Origin: Spartinivicinus ruber
GTDB lineage: Bacteria; Pseudomonadota; Gammaproteobacteria; Pseudomonadales; Zooshikellaceae
Direction of reading: 5' to 3'
DNA length: 64,000 bases
NCBI RefSeq assembly: GCF_011009015.1
Contig: NZ_CP048878.1
Coordinates: 5,424,354-5,488,353, forward strand
The first letter of the stretch is position 1. The number at the start of each line of letters is the position of its first letter. A program made the translations under genes and the position numbers. Shown piece by piece: positions 16,065-25,956 of this stretch. The notes below the pieces were generated by a model, which did no database searches, was not told the DNA's origin, and worked only from the letters and a program-made list of their open reading frames with translations.

Positions 16065-18719
16065 ATGCAGAATGATGTTGATCCAATAGAAACCCAAGAG
16101 TGGCTTGAGGCACTAGATTCGGTGCTGGAAAAAGAAGGGGAAGACCGGGCCCACTATTTACTGACTCGCCTGGCTCGCTATGCCAGCAGAGCCGGTACTC
16201 AACTGCCCTACTCCATCACAACCCCTTATCGCAACACTATTCCATCTTCTCGTGAAGCAAGAATGCCTGGCGACTTATTTATGGAGCGCCGGATTCGCTC
16301 TATCGTTCGTTGGAATGCCATGGCAATGGTGATGCGTGCTAACAAAAGCGATGCAGACTTAGGCGGCCACATTTCCAGCTTCCAGTCTAGCGCTACTCTT
16401 TATGACATTGGCTTCAACTACTTTTTTAAAGGCCCTACTGAAGATTCCGAAGGGGATTTGGTTTACTTCCAGGGCCACACTGCACCAGGCATCTACAGTC
16501 GTGCATTCTTAGAAGGGCGCCTAACCGAAGACCAATTAGACAACTTCCGTCAGGAGGTGGATGGCAAAGGTTTATCTTCTTACCCTCACCCTTGGCTAAT
16601 GCCTGACTTCTGGCAATTCCCAACAGTATCAATGGGGTTAGGGCCACTACAGGCCATCTACCAAGCCCACTTTATGAAGTATCTAGACAACCGCGGTATG
16701 GCTCCTGCTAACAACCGTAAGGTCTGGGCCTTCCTTGGTGATGGCGAGATGGATGAGCCAGAGTCAATGGGTGCTATCGGTCTAGCTGGCCGTGAAAAAC
16801 TTGATAACCTGATTTTTGTAGTGAACTGTAACTTACAGCGTCTAGATGGCCCTGTTCGTGGTAATGGAAAAATCATTCAAGAGCTTGAAGGCCAGTTCCG
16901 CGGCGCAGGCTGGAATGTCATCAAAGTAGTTTGGGGGCGTCATTGGGACCCATTATTTGCTGAAGATAAAGATGGCTTGATGCAGCAACGCATGGATGAA
17001 TGCGTTGATGGTGACTACCAAAACTACAAAGCTAAGGGCGGTGCTTATACACGAGAACACTTCTTTGGTAAGCACCCTGAGCTCTTAGATATGGTACAGC
17101 ACCTATCTGACGATGATATCTATAAGTTAAACCGCGGCGGCCACGACCCATATAAAGTCTATGCAGCCTATCATGCTGCGGTAAATCACACTGGCCAGCC
17201 AACAGTGATCTTAGCCAAGACTGTTAAAGGTTATGCTACCGGTTCCTCAGCTTCCGCCAACATTACTCACTCAGTTAAGAAGCTAGCATTAGAAGACCTG
17301 AAGTCATTCCGTGATCGCTTTGATATCCCTGTCAAAGATGATGACTTGGATAAAGTTCCCTACTACCGCCCAGATGCAGACAGCCCAGAAATGGTTTACA
17401 TGCGCAAGCGTCGTGAGTCTTTAGGTGGTTATGTACCTCAGCGCAGAACTCGATCTAAATCACTGCCTGCACCTGACTTAAAAGCATTCGAAGCAGTAAC
17501 CAAAGGTAGTGGTGAACGCGAAATTTCTACCACCATGGCGTTTGTTAGAATTTTAGGTGCTCTGGTTAAAGACAAAAACTTTGGAAAAAACGTTGTACCC
17601 ATTGTGCCAGATGAAGCTCGTACCTTTGGCATGGAAGGCATGTTCCGTCAGCTAGGTATCTACTCATCCAAAGGTCAGCTTTATACACCGATGGATTCCG
17701 ACCAAGTGATGTTTTACAAAGAAGACAAAAAAGGTCAAATCCTTCAGGAAGGTATCAACGAAGCTGGCTCTCATGCAGCGTGGGTAGCAGCTGGTACTTC
17801 TTACAGCTTCAACAACACACCAATGATTCCATTCTACGCCTTCTACTCTATGTTCGGCTTCCAGCGGACTGGCGACTTAGCTTGGGCATCAGGAGATATT
17901 CAAGCACGTGGTTTCTTAATCGGTGCCACTGCTGGTAGAACCACCCTAAATGGTGAAGGCCTACAGCACCAGGATGGTCACAGTCATATCCTAGCTTCCA
18001 CTATTCCAAACTGCGTCAGTTATGACCCAACTTATGGCTATGAGCTAGCTGTAATCATTCAAGACGGCTTACGTCGGATGTATGAAGAACAAGAAAGCGT
18101 GTTCTATTACATCACCACTATGAATGAAAACTACAAGCAACCAGCCCTGCCTGAAGGCGATGAAGTTATTCAAGGCATTATCAAAGGCCTGTATTGCTTT
18201 GAGCAAAATTCTAAGAAAGCTAAGCTCAAAGTGCAGTTAGTTGGTTGCGGTACTATTTTGGAAGAAGTTCGTGCTGCTGCAGATATCCTACGCAAAGAGT
18301 TTAAAGTGGAATCCGATATATGGAGTGCCACTAGCTTCAACGAATTACGCCGTGAAGGCTTAGATGCTAAACGCTGGAACATGCTTAACCCTGAAGCCGA
18401 GCAAAGAGTACCCTATGTAACAGAGTGCTTCACCAATCGTCAGGGCCCAGTCATTGCTGCAACTGACTACATGAAGTTGTATGCAGATCAGATCCGAGAC
18501 TTTGTTCCAACTACTTATATCACCCTTGGCACCGATGGTTTTGGTCGCAGTGATTCTAGACAGAAATTGCGCGAGTTTTTCGAGGTTGATCGATACTACA
18601 TCACTGTTGCTGCCTTACATGCCTTAAAAGAAGAAGGCAAAGTTGATAGCAAACTAGTGGCTGATGCAATGAAGAAATTCAACATCGATCCAACCAAAGC
18701 CAATCCACTGTATTGCTAA
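16065..18719 (+). CDS. aceE: pyruvate dehydrogenase E1 component AceE
   Basis: An 884-aa homodimeric-type E1, close to the Pseudomonas protein throughout. The second of two adjacent ATGs (16065) is preferred: its GGAG is 9 bases ahead and the protein then starts MQND.DPIETQEW like the PAO1 enzyme. The thiamine-diphosphate motif runs from GDGEMDEPES to NCNLQRLDGP. Other marks are FWQFPTVSMGLGP, GRTTLNGEGLQHQDGHS and the C-terminal FGRSDSR. It decarboxylates pyruvate and acetylates the lipoyl group of AceF. In operon with aceF, 32 bp apart. Probably controlled through the palindromes upstream. Confidence 0.98.
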   Translation: MQNDVDPIETQEWLEALDSVLEKEGEDRAHYLLTRLARYASRAGTQLPYSITTPYRNTIPSSREARMPGDLFMERRIRSIVRWNAMAMVMRANKSDADLGGHISSFQSSATLYDIGFNYFFKGPTEDSEGDLVYFQGHTAPGIYSRAFLEGRLTEDQLDNFRQEVDGKGLSSYPHPWLMPDFWQFPTVSMGLGPLQAIYQAHFMKYLDNRGMAPANNRKVWAFLGDGEMDEPESMGAIGLAGREKLDNLIFVVNCNLQRLDGPVRGNGKIIQELEGQFRGAGWNVIKVVWGRHWDPLFAEDKDGLMQQRMDECVDGDYQNYKAKGGAYTREHFFGKHPELLDMVQHLSDDDIYKLNRGGHDPYKVYAAYHAAVNHTGQPTVILAKTVKGYATGSSASANITHSVKKLALEDLKSFRDRFDIPVKDDDLDKVPYYRPDADSPEMVYMRKRRESLGGYVPQRRTRSKSLPAPDLKAFEAVTKGSGEREISTTMAFVRILGALVKDKNFGKNVVPIVPDEARTFGMEGMFRQLGIYSSKGQLYTPMDSDQVMFYKEDKKGQILQEGINEAGSHAAWVAAGTSYSFNNTPMIPFYAFYSMFGFQRTGDLAWASGDIQARGFLIGATAGRTTLNGEGLQHQDGHSHILASTIPNCVSYDPTYGYELAVIIQDGLRRMYEEQESVFYYITTMNENYKQPALPEGDEVIQGIIKGLYCFEQNSKKAKLKVQLVGCGTILEEVRAAADILRKEFKVESDIWSATSFNELRREGLDAKRWNMLNPEAEQRVPYVTECFTNRQGPVIAATDYMKLYADQIRDFVPTTYITLGTDGFGRSDSRQKLREFFEVDRYYITVAALHALKEEGKVDSKLVADAMKKFNIDPTKANPLYC

Positions 18720-18751
18720 CCAATAGGTGTCAGTAGATTAAAGGGTAAACT

Positions 18752-20347
18752 ATGTCAGAAGAAATCATTAAAGTCCCCGATATTGGTGGTAGCGAAGACG
18801 TCGAAATCATCGAAGTATGCGTCCAAGCTGGCGATACAGTAGCAGAAGAAGACTCATTAATCGTGCTTGAGTCTGACAAAGCCACCATGGAAATTCCCTG
18901 CCCAAAAGGAGGGACTGTACAAAAGCTGCTAGTGCAAGTAGGTGATAAAGTCTCTGAAGGCAGTGAAATTGTTGTATTAGCCGCAGAAGGTGCTACTGAA
19001 GCGCCTGCGGAGCCAGCACCTACCACAAAAGAAGCGACAGCTGAAGAACCTGCTCCAACTCAGCAACCAGCTGCCCAAGCACCAACTGCTTCAGCTATCG
19101 AGCCAATTAAAGTGCCTGATATTGGCAGTGAAAACGTGCCTGTTATTGAAGTATGCGTAAAAGAAGGTGATGAGATTGCTGAAGAAGATTCAATCATCGT
19201 GCTTGAGTCTGATAAAGCCACCATGGAAGTACCTGCCCCAAAAGCCGGCATTGTTAAAAGCCTGAAAGTGAAAGAAGGCGATACGGTTTCTATGGGTGAC
19301 TTAATCTTAGAACTAGAAACCACGTCTACAGCACCTGTAGCAGAGCAACCCGCTGCGCCTGCTGCTCAGCCAGCACAACAAGCTGCTGCCCCAGCAAAAG
19401 CAGCTACTCCACAGACACAAAACTCTGCGACATTAGATAAGCCAAGCCAAAATGTTCACGCTGGTCCAGCCGTTAGAAAACTGGCCCGTGAATTTGGAGT
19501 GGACTTAGCACTAGTCAAAGGCTCTGGACCACGTACTCGGATTCTCAAAGAAGACGTACAAGCCTATGTTAGCGAGCAGCTGAAAAAGGCCAAAACCCAA
19601 CCTGCTGGTGCAACAGGTGGTGCTGGTATTCCTGAAGTACCAGCTATTGATTTCTCACAGTTTGGACCTGTTCGTGAAGAACCAATGTCACGATTGCGCA
19701 AAGTGGCTGGCTTCAACCTACATCGAGCTTGGTTGAACGTGCCTCACGTTACCCAATTTGATGAGGCTGATATCACCGAGCTGGAAGCCTTCAGGCAATC
19801 GCAAAAAGCGAAGGGCGTTAAAATGACCCCCCTTCCCTTCTTGGTCAAAGCTTGCGCCCAAGCACTAAGAGCATTGCCAAACTTTAATGCTTCACTAAAT
19901 GCTACTGGTGATGGGCTGGTTTATAAAGACTATGTACATATCGGTATTGCGGTTGATACTCCAGACGGCTTACTAGTACCAGTCATTCGCGACGCTGATA
20001 AAAAAGGCTTAGTCGAACTCGCTAAAGAAACCATCGAACTAGCAGGCAAAGCTAAAGACAAAAAGCTATCGCCTGCAGAAATGCAAGGCGCTTGTTTTAC
20101 AATTTCCAGCTTAGGAAGCATAGGGGGCACCGCCTTTACTCCAATCGTTAATACACCAGAAGTGGGTATTTTAGGAGTTTCCAAGTCGTCCATGAAACCA
20201 GTCTGGAATGGTAAAGAGTTTGAACCACGCCTAATGTTGCCTTTGTGTTTATCATACGACCACAGAGCAATCAACGGTGCAGATGCAGCACGCTTTACTG
20301 CTGTTTTAAGCGACTTATTAAGCGATATACGGCAGTTATTGCTGTAA
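18752..20347 (+). CDS. aceF: dihydrolipoyl acetyltransferase E2 component AceF
   Basis: A 531-aa E2 with two lipoyl domains (lipoyl lysines K43 and K155, both in ESDKATME), Ala/Pro-rich linkers, a peripheral-subunit-binding domain (GPAVRKLAREFGVDLALVKG) and the catalytic acyltransferase domain ending in LSYDHRAINGADAARF with the active-site His504. E. coli has three lipoyl domains and Pseudomonas two, so this matches the Pseudomonas form. AAAGGG lies before the ATG. No lpd gene follows; a terminator closes the operon, so E3 must come from elsewhere. Confidence 0.98.
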   Translation: MSEEIIKVPDIGGSEDVEIIEVCVQAGDTVAEEDSLIVLESDKATMEIPCPKGGTVQKLLVQVGDKVSEGSEIVVLAAEGATEAPAEPAPTTKEATAEEPAPTQQPAAQAPTASAIEPIKVPDIGSENVPVIEVCVKEGDEIAEEDSIIVLESDKATMEVPAPKAGIVKSLKVKEGDTVSMGDLILELETTSTAPVAEQPAAPAAQPAQQAAAPAKAATPQTQNSATLDKPSQNVHAGPAVRKLAREFGVDLALVKGSGPRTRILKEDVQAYVSEQLKKAKTQPAGATGGAGIPEVPAIDFSQFGPVREEPMSRLRKVAGFNLHRAWLNVPHVTQFDEADITELEAFRQSQKAKGVKMTPLPFLVKACAQALRALPNFNASLNATGDGLVYKDYVHIGIAVDTPDGLLVPVIRDADKKGLVELAKETIELAGKAKDKKLSPAEMQGACFTISSLGSIGGTAFTPIVNTPEVGILGVSKSSMKPVWNGKEFEPRLMLPLCLSYDHRAINGADAARFTAVLSDLLSDIRQLLL

Positions 20348-20370
20348 ATTTGCGAAACGCTTACCCTACA

Positions 20371-20398
20371 AAAAAAGCCCCATATTTGGGGCTTTTTT
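20371..20398 (+). terminator. rho-independent terminator after aceF
   Basis: Symmetric hairpin AAAAAAGCCCC / GGGGCTTTTTT with a 6-nt centre and T-runs on both strands. It ends aceE-aceF and could also serve the convergent peptidase gene. Confidence 0.9.
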
Positions 20399-20461
20399 AA
20401 TTTAAAGACAAAAGATTCACACCCAACAATATAATCTACATACTCACAGCGAAGGGTATAT

Positions 20462-22057
20462 TTATTTCCAATCCCAACTTTGAATTGGATGTCCAAACAG
20501 CGAACTCCAAACGCCGACTTGAACGCCTGCATTTCTTCCCCAGGCTGTTAATAGCAAACTATCACTTGCACCATTAATTACCCGCTGGCCTTCCATTTTC
20601 CATTTTTGGCCTTTACCACTGCCACAACTTCTTAATACAGCACGGTCACCTCGATTGGCTATATCACTCACAGATAAACAATTTCCTGATTTGTGTTTTA
20701 ACCGACCCTGGTCATCATGCTGCCACAACTGTTTATTATTCATTGCACAGTTAGCTAGTTCGGCCTGATTAGAAGTATTTACCGACAGACAATAACCTGT
20801 GACTGATTTTAGTTGTTTATAATCACCTGGATCGGGGTCAGGATCAGAACCCGCAGTTTTAGCCATTTCCACAGCAAACGAAGCTGCCATTTTGGCAAAT
20901 TTATAAGCATGGTTAGCATTATCGCCTGACTTGCTAATGGTATCACCTGTAGTATGTAATGCTTGGTTATGCTTACCAAATGGCGCTTCTGACGGCATGG
21001 TGGCAGGGAAGCCCTGGTTGTGCCAAGAGGCATGATCAGAGCAAGCATATCCACATTGAGTTGTGCCAATATTTAGTTCAGGTGCATAGTAGTTAGCAAC
21101 TTCTTTAAAAAAGTTATTTTGTGCACTGCTGGTATAGTCAGTAATAATTGCCGCATCAACCGCATCCCCTTGATAATTAGTCATGTCTAGCTGCAACACA
21201 CCAACCACATTTTTTCCTTGGTTTTTGTGGGCTTTGGCAATTTCTTGAGAGCCTTTTAAGCCTACCTCTTCTGCTGCATATCCCATAAATTTCAAGGTAC
21301 GACTTGGTTTGTAGTCATTATTCATTAATACCCTAATCACTTCCGTAATAGTCGCAATACCTGATGCATTATCATCAGCACCTGGTGCACGAGCATTAAT
21401 TCGATCACTGCTATATTGATTTATTGAATCTAAATGGCCACCGATAACTACAATTTCATCAGCTAACTCATTACCTTGAACAGTCATTACCACTGAGTCC
21501 TGATTCCAACCACTATGACCGTATAACTCAACCGATACATCTGAACGACCTGCCGACAACTCAGCCCATTTATCACGAATACGCTTCGCAGCATTAACAC
21601 CAGTTGTACTACGGTAATAACGATTATTAAAATCAGATAACTCAATAATAAAGCTTCTAATTTCAGACTCTTTGATTTGTGGAAGTAATGGATTAATGAC
21701 GCCTTGTTGGTCAATTTTATAATCTATCAATGCTTGAGGTCTATTATCCATAAATGCTTGAATAGATGAATAAGCCGCTTGCTCATTTTCATGAACCATA
21801 TAACCACCACAGCGCTTAAATTGCTTGTGCATATACATGCTTAATAGCGGTAAATATTTTTCATGCACTTTGACTAAACTCACTTTATCATTAGCTAAAT
21901 CAAACGATTTTTTCTCTTGCATTAACCCCGGCATTTGCTGCTTTAATAAATCGTAACCATCTTTTCCAATGGTCACCCACACTTTTTCATCAGCCTGACT
22001 AATATTCGATAAAGCTAAAGCACTCGCTAAACTTGAAAGTAATAAAAATTTTTTCAT
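20462..22057 (-). CDS. secreted M28 aminopeptidase with ricin-type lectin domain
   Basis: About 531 aa from ATG 22055-22057, which has AAGGTGA ahead. The signal peptide is MKKFLLLSSLASALALSNISQA. The catalytic part is the Vibrio-type leucine aminopeptidase, with metal and catalytic residues in GGHLDS, ADDNASG, YAAEEVGLKG, LQLDMTNY and ALHTTGDT, and the disulfide pair CGYAC. After a DPDPDPG linker come about 115 residues of ricin-B-like beta-trefoil (GYCLSVN, GNCLSVSD, LLTAWGRNAG). A closely similar lectin tail sits on the broken M4 protease next door. Likely exported in two steps (Sec then type II) and active on free N-termini outside the cell. The gene is flanked by short matches to the ends of the MITE-like element. 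Confidence 0.92.
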   Translation of the reverse strand: MKKFLLLSSLASALALSNISQADEKVWVTIGKDGYDLLKQQMPGLMQEKKSFDLANDKVSLVKVHEKYLPLLSMYMHKQFKRCGGYMVHENEQAAYSSIQAFMDNRPQALIDYKIDQQGVINPLLPQIKESEIRSFIIELSDFNNRYYRSTTGVNAAKRIRDKWAELSAGRSDVSVELYGHSGWNQDSVVMTVQGNELADEIVVIGGHLDSINQYSSDRINARAPGADDNASGIATITEVIRVLMNNDYKPSRTLKFMGYAAEEVGLKGSQEIAKAHKNQGKNVVGVLQLDMTNYQGDAVDAAIITDYTSSAQNNFFKEVANYYAPELNIGTTQCGYACSDHASWHNQGFPATMPSEAPFGKHNQALHTTGDTISKSGDNANHAYKFAKMAASFAVEMAKTAGSDPDPDPGDYKQLKSVTGYCLSVNTSNQAELANCAMNNKQLWQHDDQGRLKHKSGNCLSVSDIANRGDRAVLRSCGSGKGQKWKMEGQRVINGASDSLLLTAWGRNAGVQVGVWSSLFGHPIQSWDWK

Positions 22058-22078
22058 TGATTCACCTTCCATGTGAAC

Positions 22079-22095
22079 TATACCCTTTGGCTATA
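22079..22095. repeat. possible footprint of the MITE-like element
   Basis: TATACCCTTTGGCTATA joins the left terminus (TATACCCTT) and right terminus (CTTTGGCTATA) of the 128-bp element with the interior missing. It lies just upstream of the aminopeptidase gene. A matching end, GAAGGGTATA, lies at 20451-20460 beyond its 3' end. Confidence 0.45.
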
Positions 22096-22235
22096 GATTT
22101 GATACATTAAATTAAGTGACGCTTTATTATAATTTTAATTAAACAAAAGCAACTTATTGATTACGTCAGTAAGTTGCTCAGTACAACTAAGTGTAGCTGG
22201 TTACATCTTGTGCGAATAATTTTTAACACTACCCT

Positions 22236-23658
22236 TCAGTTTTTCCACCACCATTGCTGGATCGGATGATTATTAAGTGAAGTCCAAACACCCACTCTTG
22301 CTCCATTACGAGATCCCCAACTGGTTAAACGTAAACTAGAATCTTTTACGTTTTGAATAACATTGCCACTAAACTGCCAGCGCTGATAATCCTCATTATT
22401 ACAACTGCTTAACATAGCTTGGTTACCCCGTTTAGGATTACTTCCTACTGACAAACAAGAGTTGCTAACAGACTTAACCATTAAATGCCCTTGATCATCA
22501 AGCAACCAATGTTGACTATCGGAATTATTACAAGTAGATACAGTAACTGCATTTCCACTAGCTGTTAAGCAGTAGCCAGCACCTGACTGTAATGGCTTGT
22601 ATTTATCCGTTGGGTCTGGCGGGTCAACTTTACAACTGTCACCGACTCCTACTACAGTAAATGCAGCTTTGGCATCTGCAACAGAATAGCCTTTGTCTTT
22701 GGCTGCTTTCATTACATCACAAGCACCTTGTTCAAAGGTAGAATTTCTCTGCCAATAAACCTGATTGGCTAATACCATTACATCAAAAGCTTTGCGAATA
22801 CCCCAGCCTTTGACTTCTGCTAATTGGTAAAAAGCTTTATTAAAAATACCGCTAGAATAGTGTACATTCATACCATTACGATAGTCTTTAATATGCTCTA
22901 TAGATCCTCCATGCTTACTGGGGTTAGGAAAGTTACGTATACCTTTACCACTCTTGGTAATATCTGCTCCTACAATCCAATCAACTTTACCCCGCATGAA
23001 AAACTCTGCCGCTTCACCTGCCATATCAGAAAAAGCTTCATTCATACCACCTGCGCAAGACCTTCCCAATGATCGATAACTTCACCTGTGTGGGCATCAA
23101 TAATAAGAAATGGCCGTGAAGGAAAACCTAATGCATCGGTATAATAAGAAACCTCGTAAACCAATTTTGGTTCCTCATCTTCAAGATAAATAAACAATTT
23201 TTTTGTTTATTTTCTAGCTTTTTATTTACTATGTTAGTAGCACCAATATATTGTTTAGCTATAATCATCACTTGGTTTTGAGTTAAGTTAGGTGCTAAAC
23301 TTAGCTGCATCTCCTTCAACCCTTTAACTTGAAAACCAGACAAATTTTCATAATTACCACTGCTAGCCTGGGTTGCTGTCAACGTTACTCCCCACACTGG
23401 AATATCCTGATAGTGTTGCTGAATACGACTGATGGACTTTCCCGACTTAAAATTGACCTGATTAAGTACTACTAATTTTTCCTGGTTAGATAACTCTAAA
23501 ATTGAAGAGAGTGAGGACTGATATAATGAGTTAAATCCTTTATTTAAAAGATGGTTTGTTAAGTTTATTTTTTCGATTGCAAAGCCAATGCCAGGAAAAA
23601 GCAAACCAATAGCTATAGTGCTCGTGCTTAATAATTTGACAAAATTTAAACTATTCAT
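22236..23658 (-). pseudogene. M4 (vibriolysin/pseudolysin-type) metalloprotease, inactivated
   Basis: The 5' part (23658 to about 23200) encodes a signal peptide and FTP/PepSY propeptide. The frame breaks at a homopolymer, 7 T on the plus strand at 23198-23204; one more base restores KLFIYLEDEEPKLVYEV and FLIIDAHTGEVIDHWEGLA. At about 23060 that frame jumps directly to SCAGGMNEAFSDMAGEAAE, so roughly 140-150 codons of the mature enzyme are gone, including the HExxH zinc helix. The rest keeps the third zinc ligand Glu (GGMNEAFSD), the catalytic-His region (NVHYSSGIFNKAFYQLA) and a ricin-B-like tail (GYCLTASG, SCLSVGSN, LRLTSWGSRNG). The protein cannot be an active protease; the deletion makes simple sequencing error an insufficient explanation. 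Confidence 0.9.
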
Positions 23659-23838
23659 ATGTCACTCCTTAACATAGTTTCGGCTGGCAGATAGTTTAAA
23701 TTTTAGACGCGCTTTAGATGGTAGTTGATCTTAAATAAAGCTTTATATAATTTATTAGACCCTGCTCAAGCTTAAAAACAAAACATATCACAAAAAATGT
23801 TTTCGAGAATACTCTCATTGTATTAATGATAGATATAT

Positions 23839-23868
23839 AAAAAAAGCGGCCATTGGCCGCTTTTTTTT
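23839..23868 (-). terminator. rho-independent terminator
   Basis: GCGGCC-ATT-GGCCGC stem flanked by A7 and T8, only 14 bp beyond the stop of the metalloprotease gene that ends at 23882. Works in either direction by sequence. Confidence 0.9.
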
Positions 23869-23881
23869 ATTTTAAGTGATT

Positions 23882-25909
23882 TTATTGAGTCACTTTAATG
23901 TTATCAATATTAAATTCCATCCCACCGTCTGGACCAATTACAACCAGCTTAGCATCAACATACTTAGAACCAGGCGCATTAAGTACTCCAGATAAAGTAA
24001 ACCATCGGCTATGAGATACCACCTGCCGAGCAATCCGGTGCCAGTAATTCCGACGAGGGTTATTTTTGTCAGTATATAGTAAGTACAAAGAAACTGGTTG
24101 TGCTGTCCCACGACCATTATCTAACTTCACATCCATAGTTACTTTATATGACTTACCAGGCTTAACATTTCCCGTTACATCAACACCAGGACCAGCATAC
24201 CATGCATTACGGCCATAACTTCTTAAACTATAACGTCCTTTTGATACATCATAACTGGTTCTATAAAAGCCACTATCTAAGCTAATTGCACTATAATTCC
24301 ACTTTTCAAAGCCTTCCTCAAAAACAAGTGGATTATTGGATGGAGTAACAGGCTTGGAGACTTCAACCAGTTTAAACTCATCTATAATAAAATCTCGATT
24401 TGAGCGAGGCCCATAAGCAAATAAGTTTAGTTTCTCAACAACAGCTCTGCTCTTTAGCTTAAATTTTTTCTTTAACGTGGTAAATTCTTTATTGGTAACA
24501 GATGCATCAGCTAAATACTGAAAGTCTTGGCCACCATTGATTTCAAGAGTAATTTGCGCATCATCTCGGATGGTATAATTACCATCACCAACTAGTTTGA
24601 TTTTAGCGCTGACTTCATATTCATGGCCTTTCTGAATTTTACCAGTCACATCTTGCATAGGACCGGTATACCAATATGGACGACTTGTAATTTTGAGGCG
24701 GTTGTCTTTACCACAACTAGTATTGTCATCAGAAATTTGCTCTAAAAAGCCACCGTGAATACCTCTAAACAAAGACCACTCGTTTATTTGGTTAAAATCC
24801 CCTTGAGATAGTAAGTTGTTTTTCATATGAGGCTTGTTACAAAGCTCAGGAGTTGTCGGCTGAGTAGTGCCTGTATCCGTTCCACCAGGGTTTGTTTCAC
24901 CAGGGTCATTTTCTAGTGGGTATATACTAGGCATAAAGTCAGCTATTTGCTTAGCCAGTTTATTAAGGTTATCAGCTGAATCAGACCCAATACTAACTTT
25001 TTCATTTTTTTGGGTTTCAGGGTTATAGTAGTTTATATATTCATCTTTTTTCTTTCCACAAGCATGTCCGTTACACTTATATAGTTTGGGATTTGAAAAC
25101 TGTTGTAATCCAACTGCTCCAAAGACTTGAGGATAAGCCATTACTGTAGTGAAATCACCAACTTCTCCATAGCCTCTAGCCCAATTATAAACTCCACCTA
25201 CACTCTTTTGTTTTACCGAATGCCCCAGCCCCATATTATGACCAAGCTCGTGAACAAAGGTATTATAGCCACAGTCAACACCCACTAAATTATAAGCCTG
25301 AGTATTAGCGTTATAATAAAACTTGCCTTTAGAGTCATAACGAGAGACATAGCCTTGAGGTACATACCCAATACCACAAGTGATGTAGCCATCATTGGTT
25401 CGTTCGGCTAGATTAACTAAAGTTACTAAATCTGCTCCATGTTTTTTTCTTAATTTTTGTATATTTTCATTAGACCTTAAAATACCTAAATTTATACCAT
25501 TAACAGCTTTTAATGGATTTTCTAAGGTATCTTCTACAGATTTAAGGCAACTTCTTTTCTGATTATTATCTCTATATTGATAACATTCTTGTTTGTATAT
25601 TTCTTCCTGATTGTGGATAGCTTGCTTCTCAGTAGCTGACAAGTTAAATTCTTTTGAATGAACTAATCTCAACTGTACTTTTGCCCCACTATTTTCATAT
25701 GCTTTATTAGCATAATTAATATATGCTGCAATCCGAGCATCAATATCGCGACCTTTATAAGTCTTGGTTGCTGCATTTGTATACAGAACCATAACGTCAA
25801 TAACAGTATCTGTCGTGTTGTCTGTATAAGCAGCAGATGCATTTACTGAAGCTACTGCAGCAGCTAACAAACTGCTGGCAGTAAGAAAAAATTGACCAAA
25901 TGAATTCAT
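23882..25909 (-). CDS. secreted metzincin-like metalloprotease with two C-terminal beta-sandwich domains
   Basis: About 675 aa from ATG 25907-25909, which has GGAGAG seven bases ahead; the longer frame starts with TTG. The signal peptide ends near ASVNASA. The catalytic domain starts VIDVMVLYTNAATK, typical of M12B/M72 (peptidyl-Asp) enzymes, and holds the zinc motif HELGHNMGLGH (residues 220-230) and a Met-turn TVMAYPQ. A Gly/Thr linker (near DPGETNPGGTDTG) leads to two paralogous domains of about 150 residues with the layout of CBM4/9-type jelly rolls (SRPYWYTGPMQDVTG and GRNAWYAGPGVDVTG). It follows its membrane-anchored partner gene by 47 bp. There is no N-terminal propeptide of normal size. 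Exact peptidase family is uncertain. Confidence 0.85.
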   Translation of the reverse strand: MNSFGQFFLTASSLLAAAVASVNASAAYTDNTTDTVIDVMVLYTNAATKTYKGRDIDARIAAYINYANKAYENSGAKVQLRLVHSKEFNLSATEKQAIHNQEEIYKQECYQYRDNNQKRSCLKSVEDTLENPLKAVNGINLGILRSNENIQKLRKKHGADLVTLVNLAERTNDGYITCGIGYVPQGYVSRYDSKGKFYYNANTQAYNLVGVDCGYNTFVHELGHNMGLGHSVKQKSVGGVYNWARGYGEVGDFTTVMAYPQVFGAVGLQQFSNPKLYKCNGHACGKKKDEYINYYNPETQKNEKVSIGSDSADNLNKLAKQIADFMPSIYPLENDPGETNPGGTDTGTTQPTTPELCNKPHMKNNLLSQGDFNQINEWSLFRGIHGGFLEQISDDNTSCGKDNRLKITSRPYWYTGPMQDVTGKIQKGHEYEVSAKIKLVGDGNYTIRDDAQITLEINGGQDFQYLADASVTNKEFTTLKKKFKLKSRAVVEKLNLFAYGPRSNRDFIIDEFKLVEVSKPVTPSNNPLVFEEGFEKWNYSAISLDSGFYRTSYDVSKGRYSLRSYGRNAWYAGPGVDVTGNVKPGKSYKVTMDVKLDNGRGTAQPVSLYLLYTDKNNPRRNYWHRIARQVVSHSRWFTLSGVLNAPGSKYVDAKLVVIGPDGGMEFNIDNIKVTQ

Positions 25910-25956
25910 CAGGTGGCTCTCCCTTTGTGTAATAAGTGTCAAGTGTTGTCTATAAA

